A program made the translations under genes and the position numbers. This document shows positions 8,120-17,576 of a DNA stretch of 64,000 nucleotides, in pieces. Location: assembly GCA_035450685.1 (NCBI GenBank), contig DAOTNF010000003.1:74252-138251 (forward strand). Reading direction: 5' to 3'. Below the pieces are notes generated by a model that did no database searches, was not told the DNA's origin, and saw only the letters and a list, made by a program, of their open reading frames with translations. This DNA is from Syntrophosphaera sp035450685. GTDB taxonomy: Bacteria; Cloacimonadota; Cloacimonadia; Cloacimonadales; Cloacimonadaceae. Within the stretch, counting starts at the first letter, position 1. The number at the start of each line of letters is the position of its first letter.

Positions 8120-9721
8120 TCAAATACTCAAGGTTTTCTTATCTCCGCCCAGCATAGTTTTTTCCATGATGTAGCGGACAAAGACAATGGCGCAAAAAAT
8201 AGAGCCGATGACGCCAATCGTAAGGGTGAGGGCAAATCCTCTAACGGCTCCCGTTCCAAACTGATAGAGCACGAAGGCGGCGATCAGGGTGGTGATCTGG
8301 GAGTCCCAAATGGTCACCGAAGCCCTGTCAAAGCCGGTTGCCACTGCGGAGCGCGGAGTTTTTCCGGCATCAAGTTCTTCGCGGATTCTTTCAAAGATCA
8401 GCACGTTGGCGTCAACCGCCATACCAATGGTCAGGATTATTCCCGCAATTCCAGGTAGCGTAAGTGTGCCTCCAAACAGGGTCATGGCCGCCAGGATAAA
8501 TCCGACGTTGAATATCAGCACAAAGTCCGCGATCAAACCGGAAAGTTTGTAGTAAAACAGCATGATTAAGACCACAATGATGATACCAATCAATCCAGCC
8601 TGCAGTCCTTTCCTAATGCTGTCCGCGCCCAGGCTGGCGCCTACCGCCGAGGTCGATTCCACAATCAGGGGGGCTTTCAGGCTGCCCTGATCGAGCAGGA
8701 TCGCCAGAGAACGGGCTTCCTCGCGCGTAAAGATACCGGTGATAATGGCCTTGCCATCGGGAATGCGGTCTTGGATATTCGGGGCGGAATATACCAGGCT
8801 GTCCACCACTATGGCAAGCTGTTTGCCAGTGTTGTCGGCTGTCACACGTTCAAAGAGCCGTGCGCCGGTGCGATTGAATTCCAATGAGATATAGGGTTTA
8901 TTGGCTGTCTGCGGATTAGGGTCTTGGGAGGATCCGATCATCATTTTGGCCTTTTCCAAATCAGATCCGGAAACCTGAACCGCGGATTTGAGCACATAAA
9001 GCTGCCGGTTATCCACCGCTTCCTTGACATTCCTTCCGGTGCTGCCAAAGGCAAATTCGTAACCCTTGGGAACCAGTGACGCGAAGAGTGAATCGGCAAA
9101 TAGGTTTTGCAGGACGGGCACATCGTTTTTGCTAACGGAAAAGGTGTTGTCTGCCGAAACCAGCAAGCGTTTGAACATGCCGTTCTGAGAAGCCATGGAA
9201 TCCGCTTCGATGCCACGTTTTTTTAGCTCAGCGTTTTCCCGGCGTTCCAACTCTATAAGCTCGGGAAACATGGAAGGATTTGTCTTGATGATGTCATCGA
9301 TCTGGGTGACCACGGACTGAGCTTCATCGGCGGTTGCGACAAGCTTGAAGTTCAGCATGGCTGTTCTTTTGACCAAGTCTTCAGCCCCAGTGCGGTCTTT
9401 CGCGCCTGGAAGCTGAACCACGATCCGGTCTTCGCCGATCTTCTGGATGGTGGGCTCAGCCACTCCAAACTGGTCGATACGATTGCGGATGATCTCGATG
9501 TTGCTATCGACGGCATCGGGAATCTCCGCAGCCGTCAAGCCTTTGGTGTCCAGACCCAAAACGATCTGAATGCCTCCCCTGAGGTCCAATCCCAGATTTA
9601 GTTTTTTCTTGATAGGCCAGTTGGTCACACTATCTGGAACGAACAGGGGAGAAAGGAATATTAACGTACCCAATACAAATATGAGTATGAGCACCGGACT
9701 TAGCCAGGAGTATTTTTTCAT
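8120..9721 (-). CDS. secD: Protein translocase subunit SecD
   Basis: 533 residues, normal for SecD. An N-terminal membrane helix is followed by the NLGLDLRGGIQIVLG motif, a large periplasmic P1 domain (about 40-340) and five C-terminal helices. These include the AGIILTIGMAVDANVLIFERIREE motif, whose Asp is needed for proton flow in the family. It is directly followed by secF, the usual pairing. The 160 bp upstream includes a perfect 12-bp palindrome CTTGACGTCAAG at 9793-9804. I see no yajC in the window. Confidence 0.96.
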   Translation of the reverse strand: MKKYSWLSPVLILIFVLGTLIFLSPLFVPDSVTNWPIKKKLNLGLDLRGGIQIVLGLDTKGLTAAEIPDAVDSNIEIIRNRIDQFGVAEPTIQKIGEDRIVVQLPGAKDRTGAEDLVKRTAMLNFKLVATADEAQSVVTQIDDIIKTNPSMFPELIELERRENAELKKRGIEADSMASQNGMFKRLLVSADNTFSVSKNDVPVLQNLFADSLFASLVPKGYEFAFGSTGRNVKEAVDNRQLYVLKSAVQVSGSDLEKAKMMIGSSQDPNPQTANKPYISLEFNRTGARLFERVTADNTGKQLAIVVDSLVYSAPNIQDRIPDGKAIITGIFTREEARSLAILLDQGSLKAPLIVESTSAVGASLGADSIRKGLQAGLIGIIIVVLIMLFYYKLSGLIADFVLIFNVGFILAAMTLFGGTLTLPGIAGIILTIGMAVDANVLIFERIREELDAGKTPRSAVATGFDRASVTIWDSQITTLIAAFVLYQFGTGAVRGFALTLTIGVIGSIFCAIVFVRYIMEKTMLGGDKKTLSI

Positions 9722-9792
9722 TGGCTTATGCTCCCTATTTCATGAATTTATAACGATTTTTGACGTATTTGAGCCAATCAAATGAGAATGCT

Positions 9793-9804
9793 CTTGACGT
9801 CAAG
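9793..9804. promoter_or_regulatory. 12-bp perfect palindrome upstream of secD
   Basis: CTTGACGTCAAG reads the same on both strands and lies about 72 bp before the secD start, between it and the DUF3467 gene. It could be an operator, but one copy alone does not prove function. Confidence 0.25.
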
Positions 9805-9882
9805 TGAATTATTGCCCCGGCTTGAGCGTTGGCGTTAGCGGGTAATAAAGTCAGTCTGCAAATAGCAGTCCTTCCTGACCGG

Positions 9883-10188
9883 CTATTTATCCTGCTTGAA
9901 GCCCACAGGTTTGTTTTCGGTAACTCCCTGCACTTTGATCTCGCCAAACTGGTTTTCAAAACCTTCGATGTTCTTTTGCAGGATTTGCAAAAGCTGCTTC
10001 GCGTGCTGGGGCGTGCAAACAACCCGGGTATAGATCCTGGCGTCAGGAATGCCGGGCAGGATGCGGCCAAAATCAATGACGAACTCAGAAGGGGAGTTTG
10101 TGATCATGAAGAAATTTGCGTAAGTGCCTTCCCCGACCTTTTCGTCGATCTTGATGTTTAATTGTTGCTGTGGTTGAGGTTGAGCCAT
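9883..10188 (-). CDS. DUF3467 family protein
   Basis: 101 residues. The sequence ANFFMITNSPSEFVIDFGRILPG followed by RVVCTPQHAKQLLQILQKNI matches the small conserved DUF3467 family, whose biochemical role is not known to me. No signal peptide or membrane segment is visible, so it is probably cytoplasmic. The start is preceded by AGGAG. The gene is 12 bp after the Dna2-like helicase gene and is probably cotranscribed with it and ftsY. Confidence 0.85.
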   Translation of the reverse strand: MAQPQPQQQLNIKIDEKVGEGTYANFFMITNSPSEFVIDFGRILPGIPDARIYTRVVCTPQHAKQLLQILQKNIEGFENQFGEIKVQGVTENKPVGFKQDK

Positions 10189-10200
10189 TGGTATTCTCCT

Positions 10201-13200
10201 TTATTCTGGCATAATTTGCTTAGCTGGGATTAAGTTTCCGGCAGCTTGTATTTTGTCCAATAAAAAAGCGAAATGCTGCGAGCCAAGGCACATTTCCCGG
10301 TTACCCAGGATAAGCACCCGCTCTTGAGCCCTGCTGAGGGCCACGTTGAGTTTCCGATCCACCGATCCATCCGGTGAAAGCGACATCAGGCTACTTAACG
10401 CGCTGTTGTCATGGATCGGAAGGGTCAGGATCATATTTTTCCTTTCGGAACCTTGAAAGCGTTCCACTGTATCCACGGTAATCGCCTTCTGTTCTTCTTT
10501 CAGCTCCTGGAAAATGGCGTGGATCATCGCCCTGTATGGAGCCACGATCCCTATATCTGTGGAGTAATCCTGTATTATCGCTTCTTTCTGAAAAAGATCC
10601 AGTAAATGGCATAGCAGCTTTACCTGAAAGGTATCATAGTAGGGCGTGGTTGTGCGCGGGCAATCGATCCAGATCACGCGGGAAGCCAGAAGTGCGTTGC
10701 CGTGAGGGGGCAGGTTTTCCTTTTGTTTGGGCAAACTGGATATCAACCTGTCCTGATAGTAGTGCTGGATCAAAGCGGCAATCTCTTCATGCATGCGGTA
10801 GTGATGCCTTAACAGTGAATTGGTGTGCTGCCATCCATTCCGCATACACACCCGCGTCAGACGTTCCAACAGCGACTGGCTGTAATGGCCATAGCAAAGT
10901 TCTTTCAGGCGGGGATGGGAAAACCGAAATCCGTGGCCTGACATGGCTGTTATCGGCGGCAACTGATTCTGGTCTCCGATCAAGATGGTCTTTTTAACTT
11001 TTGACACAATGCCCAGAATGCTGTTTTCCACAATCTGCGAAGCTTCGTCTATAATCAACTGGTCAAAACTGACCAGCCTCAACATATCCGGCAGCCAGCC
11101 AGCACAACTGGAAACGGTCGCCACCCATATCCTGTTGCCTCGCAAGGCCTCATCGATTTGCCGGTAGCTCTTTCCGTGTATTATATTGCTGAGCAGTTCT
11201 TCATCCACATCTTGCGAATTACCAGTGCGGATGTAGGGTATTTCAGCTTTTTTCAGGCATCCGCAGATTTCATCAACTGCCCTGTTGGTGAAGCTCAGGA
11301 TCAGAATCCTGTCATCGCTATCACGATATTGGCGGGCAATGTATTCTTTTAACAACCCGGAAGTTTTCCCCGTGCCAGGCGGCCCCTGGACAATATGGTA
11401 TTCCTGTGAAGCACACAAGCGGGCAAGCGTGGATTCCAGGTTTTCATCCGGCTTTTCTAAATTCTTGTCAGTTTGCGGTTCACGTAATCCCAGCCACAGC
11501 TCTCTGGTGGAAGGCAGGCTTTGCAGAAAGCTGAACAAAGACGACAGGGGAGAATAAAGTGATGCTTCCATAATATCATTTTCCATGGACCAGGTGCACT
11601 CATGCAATTGTCCGGGGGGCAATCTAAGTCCACCGCGGATGGACACCTCCACTGTATCGTCATTGAAATCGCTTATCTGGCCACGTACAATCTGCTGCTT
11701 TTGGATGGGAAGATTGTTTTTGTAGAGTACAACCACATCCCCCACCCGGAAGTTGGATATATAGTCGTCTTTAGGAGCCACAAAACGAATTACATCGAAT
11801 TCCGCGGAATCTACCTCCAGAGGGCTCAGCAGCCGATATCTTTGCCGTTTTTGCTCTGCCCCCATCCTCCATAAGGCGTTGTGGCCATATACCGACTCGC
11901 TACTCAATCCGCCAATCTTGACTTGCCATATTTCCCGTACCGCAAGCCTGCATTGCTCCAAAAACCATTCACGTTCATAGTCTTCAAGCGACTTCAAAGT
12001 GCTGACGATTAGCTTTATACTGTCTGCAATATAAGGCGGATAAGCACCAGTATCTGCAGAAGGCAGCCAGTTGAAAAAAATGGAAGAATCTTCCGCCAGC
12101 CGGTGCATGATGCCCACAATCCTGTTTCGGCAAAGCAGCAGCTCCTGCTCCAGTTGAATCGTGTTGGAAACGCTCCTGAGGCTGTTTTCTTCCGCTGCCG
12201 AGTAGAGGATGCTGCTGGTGCCCCTTGAAGAGTTCTCGAAACAGTTTCTGATAATCATATTGTAGGCTATGACCTGCATCTGATGTTCTTTGTAAACGTC
12301 AAAACGGGGCGCTTTCCCGCTCTTCAGCTCCACAATATGTGGAATTCCTTTCAGGAACCACAGGATATCCAACCGGCCTTGCAATCCATAATCCGGATTA
12401 ATAAAGGATGGCTCCAGTTGCAGGGGATTATCCTGGACCATGTTGGCAAATTTCTGCATCTGGGACAGATGGTTATTGCGGCTGGTATTGTAGATTTCCA
12501 GGGCGGTCTTTTCACCCAAGCTAACCATCTGGATTGACTGGCAGGCCAAACCGTGCCTGAACAACTGTTCATACTCCAAATTTGGGTCTATGATCAGTTC
12601 ATCAAGTATATTGTTCACCATGGTACCTTGGGCCATGCTGCTTTTGGATGCCTCCTTGAGCATCTGTCTGACTATAAACAACTCTGGATGGGAGTCCTCT
12701 TGGGTAAAACAACTGGCAATGGCTGTGGCATCAAGTAGAAAATCCGGTTCCAGTACCACCATGGTGGAGGGGTTGCTCTGCAATTGATCCTGCCTGCCCC
12801 GCACTTCACTGAGATCGAAACAATTAAGGCAGCAATACTTCCACAGTGATTTGCTCAAAAGACTCCACCGCCTGCCTGGCTCATCCCGGTCGTTGAGGAT
12901 GACATCGTACTCCATTCCGTCTTCAGTGCTCACCTTGAGCTGAATACCACAGTTTATGCCTTCTTTCCTAAGCAGTTTCCAGGAAGTCACCACACAGCCA
13001 AAGCTAAGCTTCTTGCTGGGTTTGAAAGCAGGAAACGGTTTGGCATTGGTGTTTTTCAAAAAGAGTTCTGTCTCGGGATCGCATTGCTCTGGATTCAACC
13101 ACTTCAACAAGGAGTAGAGTGCGTGAATGGATGAAGTAAAAGACTCTGTGCGGGGTATGAAATCATCCTCATGAGCCACTTTATTACATAGAATCCGTAT

Positions 13201-13434
13201 CTGGTTTACCTGCTGCCCGAGATCCCTTGGTACTTCCAGAACAGAGTTTACATATTGAATCCGCGCGAACAGACCTGAAAAGCTTGTTTTGCTGTCCTCG
13301 CTGAGCGCTTTGTAGATTGCCTCAAGCAGTTGGCGGACATAGAGAAGACTGGTCTTTGGATCAGTTTCCGCCTGAACAATTTCCCTAAGACGCTGGAGCA
13401 GCGCCTGGGTTTCGGAGTTCTCCAAAAGAGGCAT
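10201..13434 (-). CDS. Dna2-like nuclease-helicase (PD-(D/E)XK nuclease + SF1B helicase)
   Basis: 1077 residues. The N-terminal third has a RecB/Cas4-type nuclease core: GRLDIL at about 354, then VELKSGKAP at about 371 and H-x2-Q-x3-Y after it. The C-terminal half is a UPF1/Dna2-type superfamily 1B helicase. Its motifs are Walker A QGPPGTGKT (about 686), Walker B IDEAS (about 796), motif III GDQNQLPPI, motif IV HHYRMH, motif V VERFQGSE and motif VI NVALSRAQERV. The layout parallels eukaryotic Dna2, which trims DNA flaps and resected ends. A clear four-cysteine iron-sulfur pattern is not visible, although a CCLNC cluster precedes the nuclease. Role in repair is inferred. It lies between ftsY and a DUF3467 gene. 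Confidence 0.85.
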   Translation of the reverse strand: MPLLENSETQALLQRLREIVQAETDPKTSLLYVRQLLEAIYKALSEDSKTSFSGLFARIQYVNSVLEVPRDLGQQVNQIRILCNKVAHEDDFIPRTESFTSSIHALYSLLKWLNPEQCDPETELFLKNTNAKPFPAFKPSKKLSFGCVVTSWKLLRKEGINCGIQLKVSTEDGMEYDVILNDRDEPGRRWSLLSKSLWKYCCLNCFDLSEVRGRQDQLQSNPSTMVVLEPDFLLDATAIASCFTQEDSHPELFIVRQMLKEASKSSMAQGTMVNNILDELIIDPNLEYEQLFRHGLACQSIQMVSLGEKTALEIYNTSRNNHLSQMQKFANMVQDNPLQLEPSFINPDYGLQGRLDILWFLKGIPHIVELKSGKAPRFDVYKEHQMQVIAYNMIIRNCFENSSRGTSSILYSAAEENSLRSVSNTIQLEQELLLCRNRIVGIMHRLAEDSSIFFNWLPSADTGAYPPYIADSIKLIVSTLKSLEDYEREWFLEQCRLAVREIWQVKIGGLSSESVYGHNALWRMGAEQKRQRYRLLSPLEVDSAEFDVIRFVAPKDDYISNFRVGDVVVLYKNNLPIQKQQIVRGQISDFNDDTVEVSIRGGLRLPPGQLHECTWSMENDIMEASLYSPLSSLFSFLQSLPSTRELWLGLREPQTDKNLEKPDENLESTLARLCASQEYHIVQGPPGTGKTSGLLKEYIARQYRDSDDRILILSFTNRAVDEICGCLKKAEIPYIRTGNSQDVDEELLSNIIHGKSYRQIDEALRGNRIWVATVSSCAGWLPDMLRLVSFDQLIIDEASQIVENSILGIVSKVKKTILIGDQNQLPPITAMSGHGFRFSHPRLKELCYGHYSQSLLERLTRVCMRNGWQHTNSLLRHHYRMHEEIAALIQHYYQDRLISSLPKQKENLPPHGNALLASRVIWIDCPRTTTPYYDTFQVKLLCHLLDLFQKEAIIQDYSTDIGIVAPYRAMIHAIFQELKEEQKAITVDTVERFQGSERKNMILTLPIHDNSALSSLMSLSPDGSVDRKLNVALSRAQERVLILGNREMCLGSQHFAFLLDKIQAAGNLIPAKQIMPE

Positions 13435-13495
13435 CAGTTACGTTTCTTTAGAAGGTCAAACGGAACGGAATCCAGGAATCTGAGAGACGCCTGCT

Positions 13496-14449
13496 TCATT
13501 CCTGATCCCCTTTACTGTCGTTATTGGAGAAAAATGCCTGTATGAACTCATTGACATTGAAATCTTCCAGATCCTCAATGCCCTCTCCCACTCCTATCAT
13601 GCGAACCGGAAGTTGCAGTTTATGCTTCAGATTAAAGATGATGCCTCCTTTCGAAGTTCCGTCGTATTTGCTGAGCACTATGCCAGAAAGCTGGATAGCC
13701 TGATCAAAACTCACCGCCTGTGAAATCGCGTTTTGGCCTGTCGTGGCATCTACTACCAGCAGGGTCTGATGGGGGGCTTCGGGAAGGAGTTTTTTGATAG
13801 TCCGGTCAATCTTGCTCAACTCTTTCATTAGATTATCCTTGGTATGCTGACGCCCGGCTGTGTCTATCAAAACCACGTCGTAGGATCTGGCGATGGCAGC
13901 TGCAATACCGTCATAGATAACGGAGGCAGGATCGGCATCCTGTTGGGATTTGATCAGGGTTGCGCCAGCCCTGTCTGCCCAGATGGAAAGCTGTTCGATG
14001 GCAGCCGCCCGGAAAGTGTCACCTGCTATAATCATCACCGACTCTCCCGCCCTGACCAGGCGATGGGCAATTTTTCCTATGCTGGTGGTTTTTCCTACGC
14101 CGTTCACACCTACAAACACGATTACGTAAGGCCTGCGGTTGATTTCGTCATAGATGCTGACAGTCTCATTGTAATCATTGAGCAGAATATTCTTCATAAT
14201 CTCCTGTAAAGCTTCCAGCGCCGCGTCGGGATCAACAATCTTTTCTTCCCTGATTCGCGTTGCCAGCGCTTCCATAATCTGATCCGTCATTTCAACGCCG
14301 GTGTCGCACTTCAGGAGCACTTCTTCAATCTGCTCCATCAACTCGTCGTCAACTTTGCCCCGCAAATGCACCGTCTCGGCTATCTTACCCAAAAAACCAC
14401 TTTTTGTCCGTGCAAGCTTTTTACGCAAACTACTCACTATATTAAGCAT
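13496..14449 (-). CDS. ftsY: Signal recognition particle receptor FtsY
   Basis: 317 residues. An N domain (about 1-90) is followed by the NG GTPase domain: G1 GVNGVGKTTSIGK, DTFRAAAIEQL, G3 DTAGRQ, G4 SKYDGTSKGG and the closing IGVGEGIEDLEDF. It lacks the long acidic A domain of E. coli FtsY, which is common. It docks ribosome-SRP complexes to SecYEG at the inner membrane. The start has GGAG seven bases upstream. It is probably the first gene of the ftsY-dna2-DUF3467 series and is divergent from the membrane-protein gene at 14580. Confidence 0.96.
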   Translation of the reverse strand: MLNIVSSLRKKLARTKSGFLGKIAETVHLRGKVDDELMEQIEEVLLKCDTGVEMTDQIMEALATRIREEKIVDPDAALEALQEIMKNILLNDYNETVSIYDEINRRPYVIVFVGVNGVGKTTSIGKIAHRLVRAGESVMIIAGDTFRAAAIEQLSIWADRAGATLIKSQQDADPASVIYDGIAAAIARSYDVVLIDTAGRQHTKDNLMKELSKIDRTIKKLLPEAPHQTLLVVDATTGQNAISQAVSFDQAIQLSGIVLSKYDGTSKGGIIFNLKHKLQLPVRMIGVGEGIEDLEDFNVNEFIQAFFSNNDSKGDQE

Positions 14450-14507
14450 CTTAGCTCCAAATTAATTAATTCATGTAATGTGCAATATGTCTGAATCACT
14501 TTTACTA

Positions 14508-14534
14508 TTGACATCCATGCGCCTGCCATAAAAT
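14508..14534 (+). promoter_or_regulatory. Possible sigma70-type promoter for the 14580 operon
   Basis: TTGACA at 14508 and TAAAAT at 14529 are separated by 15 bp, shorter than the ideal 17. They lie 46 bp upstream of the ATG at 14580 in the divergent gap with ftsY. Confidence 0.35.
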
Positions 14535-14579
14535 GGAATATTGGCTATCAGTCAACTAAAAAAACATTCCGAGGAATTG

Positions 14580-15287
14580 ATGCATACAAGCCACTTTCGT
14601 CCAGTGATGCTCTTGGCGATTCTCATACCATTGCTGATTACAAGCGTTGGGTATTATCTGATGTTCGCCAACACAGGCTCTAAATCACAAAACGTTGCAG
14701 AGTCTTTTACCGATGTTCAGGACTCGATCTTCGCCTACAAGATGATAGATGAACCCGATTCCAGTACCCAAGAGCCGGAAAAGGGATTCGGGATTGGAGA
14801 GATTTCACTCTATCTGTCTTTACTTTTGGGATGCGTGGCATTTCTTTGGTTTTATCTACGCTCCAGCCTCGTCTGGGTGGCAATTATTTCGATACCCATA
14901 TTCTTTTCACTTTGGGCGGCAATCACTCTGGGCATAAGCATTATTCCATTCTATTTAGTGTCCTTATTGTTTGCCGTCTTGTTCGCCCTTTTGGTCCGCT
15001 ATCTCTTTTTCTGGCCCTCTATCCTGCGCTTCAGGATGGTTCTTTGTTCGATAGTCGGAGCAGCTTTGCTTACTCTATACTACCGGGGCATTTTTTGGGT
15101 TACAAGCCAGGAATGTGTTCAGTCCTGGTGGTCGAGTGTGGCGACAAACTCGTTGATAGCTATGATATTTATCACCTTTGGATTGTCTATGGCAGACCTT
15201 ATAATTCTGCGCAAGGAAATATCAGATGCGAACAAGGAAGCGAGACGCAGAGCTCTGGCAGACGAAGACGACAACAATGCTGACTGA
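14580..15287 (+). CDS. Hypothetical polytopic membrane protein
   Basis: About 235 residues, family not recognised. There are roughly six hydrophobic stretches: one near the N-terminus (about 10-30), four or five packed between about 80 and 190, and one near 200. A soluble Ser/Thr/Asp-rich loop follows the first helix, and the C-terminal tail is highly charged (KEARRRALADEDDNNAD). I place the start at the ATG at 14580 because GAGGA lies just before it; an in-frame TTG at 14541 is the alternative. It overlaps trmB slightly, so the two are probably cotranscribed. Confidence 0.65.
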   Translation: MHTSHFRPVMLLAILIPLLITSVGYYLMFANTGSKSQNVAESFTDVQDSIFAYKMIDEPDSSTQEPEKGFGIGEISLYLSLLLGCVAFLWFYLRSSLVWVAIISIPIFFSLWAAITLGISIIPFYLVSLLFAVLFALLVRYLFFWPSILRFRMVLCSIVGAALLTLYYRGIFWVTSQECVQSWWSSVATNSLIAMIFITFGLSMADLIILRKEISDANKEARRRALADEDDNNAD

Positions 15288-15885
15288 CCGAGATTTCTTC
15301 CTTCTGGAGCACAGCGATGATCTGCTGGACTATCGGGCAATATTCGGTAACGACAATCCAGTGTATATTGAAATAGGCTGTGGCAAGGGCGAGTTTATTT
15401 CCCAGTATTCCATGCTCCATCCCGAGTGGAATTTCCTGGGTTTCGAAGGCAGGGAAAAACGTATCCGCAATATACTGAAAAAAGTATCGCCAGCTAACAA
15501 CCCCAATGTGCGCTTGTTGTGCCTGATGATCGACAGCAACATTGCTCAAGTGCTTCCACCACAGTCCATCCAAGGTGCTTTCATACAGCATCCCGATCCC
15601 TGGCCTAAAAAAAGACATCATAAGCGACGGCTTATACAACAGGATTTCCTTAACGCCCTGGCGTCTATTCTAATGCCAGATGCCCAGTTGCATATCTCCA
15701 CCGATCATGAAGAATATGCGAACTGGATCGCGGAGGAATTTCTTAAAAACGCCAATTTCCTTTCTTTGCATGATCAGCCGATCCAGAAAACCCCCAGCCT
15801 GGCAGACCATGTCACCACCTGGTATGAAAAGGATCAGCGCCGACAAGGCTTTGAACCCAACTTCATGCTGTATAAAAGAATCTAA
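15277..15885 (+). CDS. trmB: tRNA (guanine-N7-)-methyltransferase TrmB
   Basis: About 202 residues. It methylates G46 in the tRNA variable loop using S-adenosylmethionine. Motif I reads IEIGCGKGEFI, and the family block IQHPDPWPKKRHHKRRL is intact, followed by ISTDHEEYANW. I use the ATG at 15277, which overlaps the upstream gene by only 11 bp. An ATG at 15226 with a good AAGGAAA site would add 17 residues but needs a 62-bp overlap. It is followed 8 bp later by the GAF/HD-GYP gene. Confidence 0.92.
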   Translation: MLTDRDFFLLEHSDDLLDYRAIFGNDNPVYIEIGCGKGEFISQYSMLHPEWNFLGFEGREKRIRNILKKVSPANNPNVRLLCLMIDSNIAQVLPPQSIQGAFIQHPDPWPKKRHHKRRLIQQDFLNALASILMPDAQLHISTDHEEYANWIAEEFLKNANFLSLHDQPIQKTPSLADHVTTWYEKDQRRQGFEPNFMLYKRI

Positions 15886-15893
15886 GGCAAGTT

Positions 15894-17576
15894 GTGAATA
15901 AGTTCAACGGAGATATTTCCGTATCCAATATCATTAAACGCCTGATCAGAGCTCCGGAGACTGATGACTGCGAGTATCAGCAGCACATCGAAAGCCTGAA
16001 TAAGATTGGCAACGCTCTGTCCGCGGATGTTGATTTAACCAATGTTTTTGACCTGATCCTAAGCATGGCAATCAACTACACAAATGCGGATGGAGCAACG
16101 ATCTATATGGTTTCAAAAGATGGCAAGAAGCTTGATTTCAAGCTGATTTACAACAAAAGCCTGGGTATTGATCAGCTTGACCGTCAGCAAGACAATGAAT
16201 GGCCGTCAATCCCACTTTTCAATCCTGATGGCAGCCCAAGAACGGACAGCCTGGAAGCTTATGTGTTTCACAACAAAATAACACTGGATCTGGACGATGT
16301 CTATGAATCTGCAAACCAATACAAAAACGGGGTTGTGATCTCTGATATATCGCATGGTTACCGCTGTAAATCGATGCTCACAATACCCTTGTTGGATCAT
16401 GAAAATAATGTATTGGGGCTGATCCAGGTGATCAACGCCATCGATGCGGATGGCATGATTGTTTCCTTTGACGATAGGGACAAAGAATTGCTGAAGTCAT
16501 TGGCCTCACAGGCAGCGCTTGCGGTGTCCCACAGAAATTTGCTGGAAGGGATGGAAACACTATTGATGCAGTTTATGCGGGTGATTGCAACAGCCATCGA
16601 GCGTAAATCAACCTATTCATCCCGTCATATATCCAGAGTGGTGAAGCTCACTGAAATGCTGGCCCAAGAGATAAACAAGGCGCAAAGCGGTGTGTATAAA
16701 GATATTTCCTTTACTGCTGATCAGTTGCGTGAACTCTCTATGGCGGCTTTGACCCATGACCTCGGTAAAATCGTAACCCCCAAATACATTATCGATAAAA
16801 GCACTCGTTTATTTTGTGTTTTAGACAAAATCGACCTGGTCCAACTTCGTTTTTCACGCATGAAGCTGTTGTGCCGCTTATTGAAAGAAAGCATGAACAC
16901 AGAGGATTTCGCTGATTTTATCCAAGCCAGCTTTGGCACCCAGGTTCCTGTGAAAGGATTAGAGAATTGGCTGGATAAGCAGTTTGAATGGCTGCGGCAG
17001 ATTAACGAAACTGAGGAGTATCTTTCGGAAGAAGTGTTGGACAGGGTGCAAACACTGGCTGATATCCACATCACGTATGATGGTGAAGAATACTATCTGC
17101 TAAGCCCGGATGAAAAGCTCAACCTCAAAGTGCGGCAAGGCACCCTGAATCCAGAAGAAAAAAAGCTGATGCGGGAACATGTCTGGATAACTTTGGAACT
17201 GCTTTCTCAGCTTAGCTTTCCCAAAAAGTATCAAAATGTAGCGAACATAGCAGCCTCGCACCACGAGAATTTGCTGGGCACCGGTTATCCGCGTGGCTTG
17301 AAAGCAGAGCAGTTGTCAATACAGTCTCGCATCCTGGCCATGGCAGATATATTTGAGGCCATCACTGCTTCTGATCGCCCATATAAAACTCCTCACACCC
17401 TGTCTGAGTCTCTGATTATACTTGCCAAAGCCGTTCGCAAGGGTGAATTGGATGGCGATTTGATGGATATCTTTCTGGATTCCGGTTTGTATATGGAGTA
17501 TGCCAGAGACTCACTTGAAGCAGAATTGATTGACAATATAGACATTAACCAGATCAAGAGTATCTATCACATCTGA
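15894..17576 (+). CDS. GAF and HD-GYP domain protein (probable cyclic-dinucleotide phosphodiesterase)
   Basis: 560 residues, GTG start. Residues about 30-215 form a GAF sensor domain. From about 240 an HD-GYP domain starts (RHISRVVKLTEML), with HDLGK at about 287, then REHVWITLELL, the paired HH and the GTGYPRGL form of the GYP motif at about 456-466, and DIFEAITASDRPYK. HD-GYP enzymes hydrolyse cyclic di-GMP using bound metal. About 130 residues lie between HDLGK and the rest of the domain, where normal proteins have only about 30. The extra part is rich in charged helices. No receiver domain or membrane helix is present, so it is probably a cytosolic sensor. It is followed immediately by dus with no gap. 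Confidence 0.88.
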   Translation: MNKFNGDISVSNIIKRLIRAPETDDCEYQQHIESLNKIGNALSADVDLTNVFDLILSMAINYTNADGATIYMVSKDGKKLDFKLIYNKSLGIDQLDRQQDNEWPSIPLFNPDGSPRTDSLEAYVFHNKITLDLDDVYESANQYKNGVVISDISHGYRCKSMLTIPLLDHENNVLGLIQVINAIDADGMIVSFDDRDKELLKSLASQAALAVSHRNLLEGMETLLMQFMRVIATAIERKSTYSSRHISRVVKLTEMLAQEINKAQSGVYKDISFTADQLRELSMAALTHDLGKIVTPKYIIDKSTRLFCVLDKIDLVQLRFSRMKLLCRLLKESMNTEDFADFIQASFGTQVPVKGLENWLDKQFEWLRQINETEEYLSEEVLDRVQTLADIHITYDGEEYYLLSPDEKLNLKVRQGTLNPEEKKLMREHVWITLELLSQLSFPKKYQNVANIAASHHENLLGTGYPRGLKAEQLSIQSRILAMADIFEAITASDRPYKTPHTLSESLIILAKAVRKGELDGDLMDIFLDSGLYMEYARDSLEAELIDNIDINQIKSIYHI

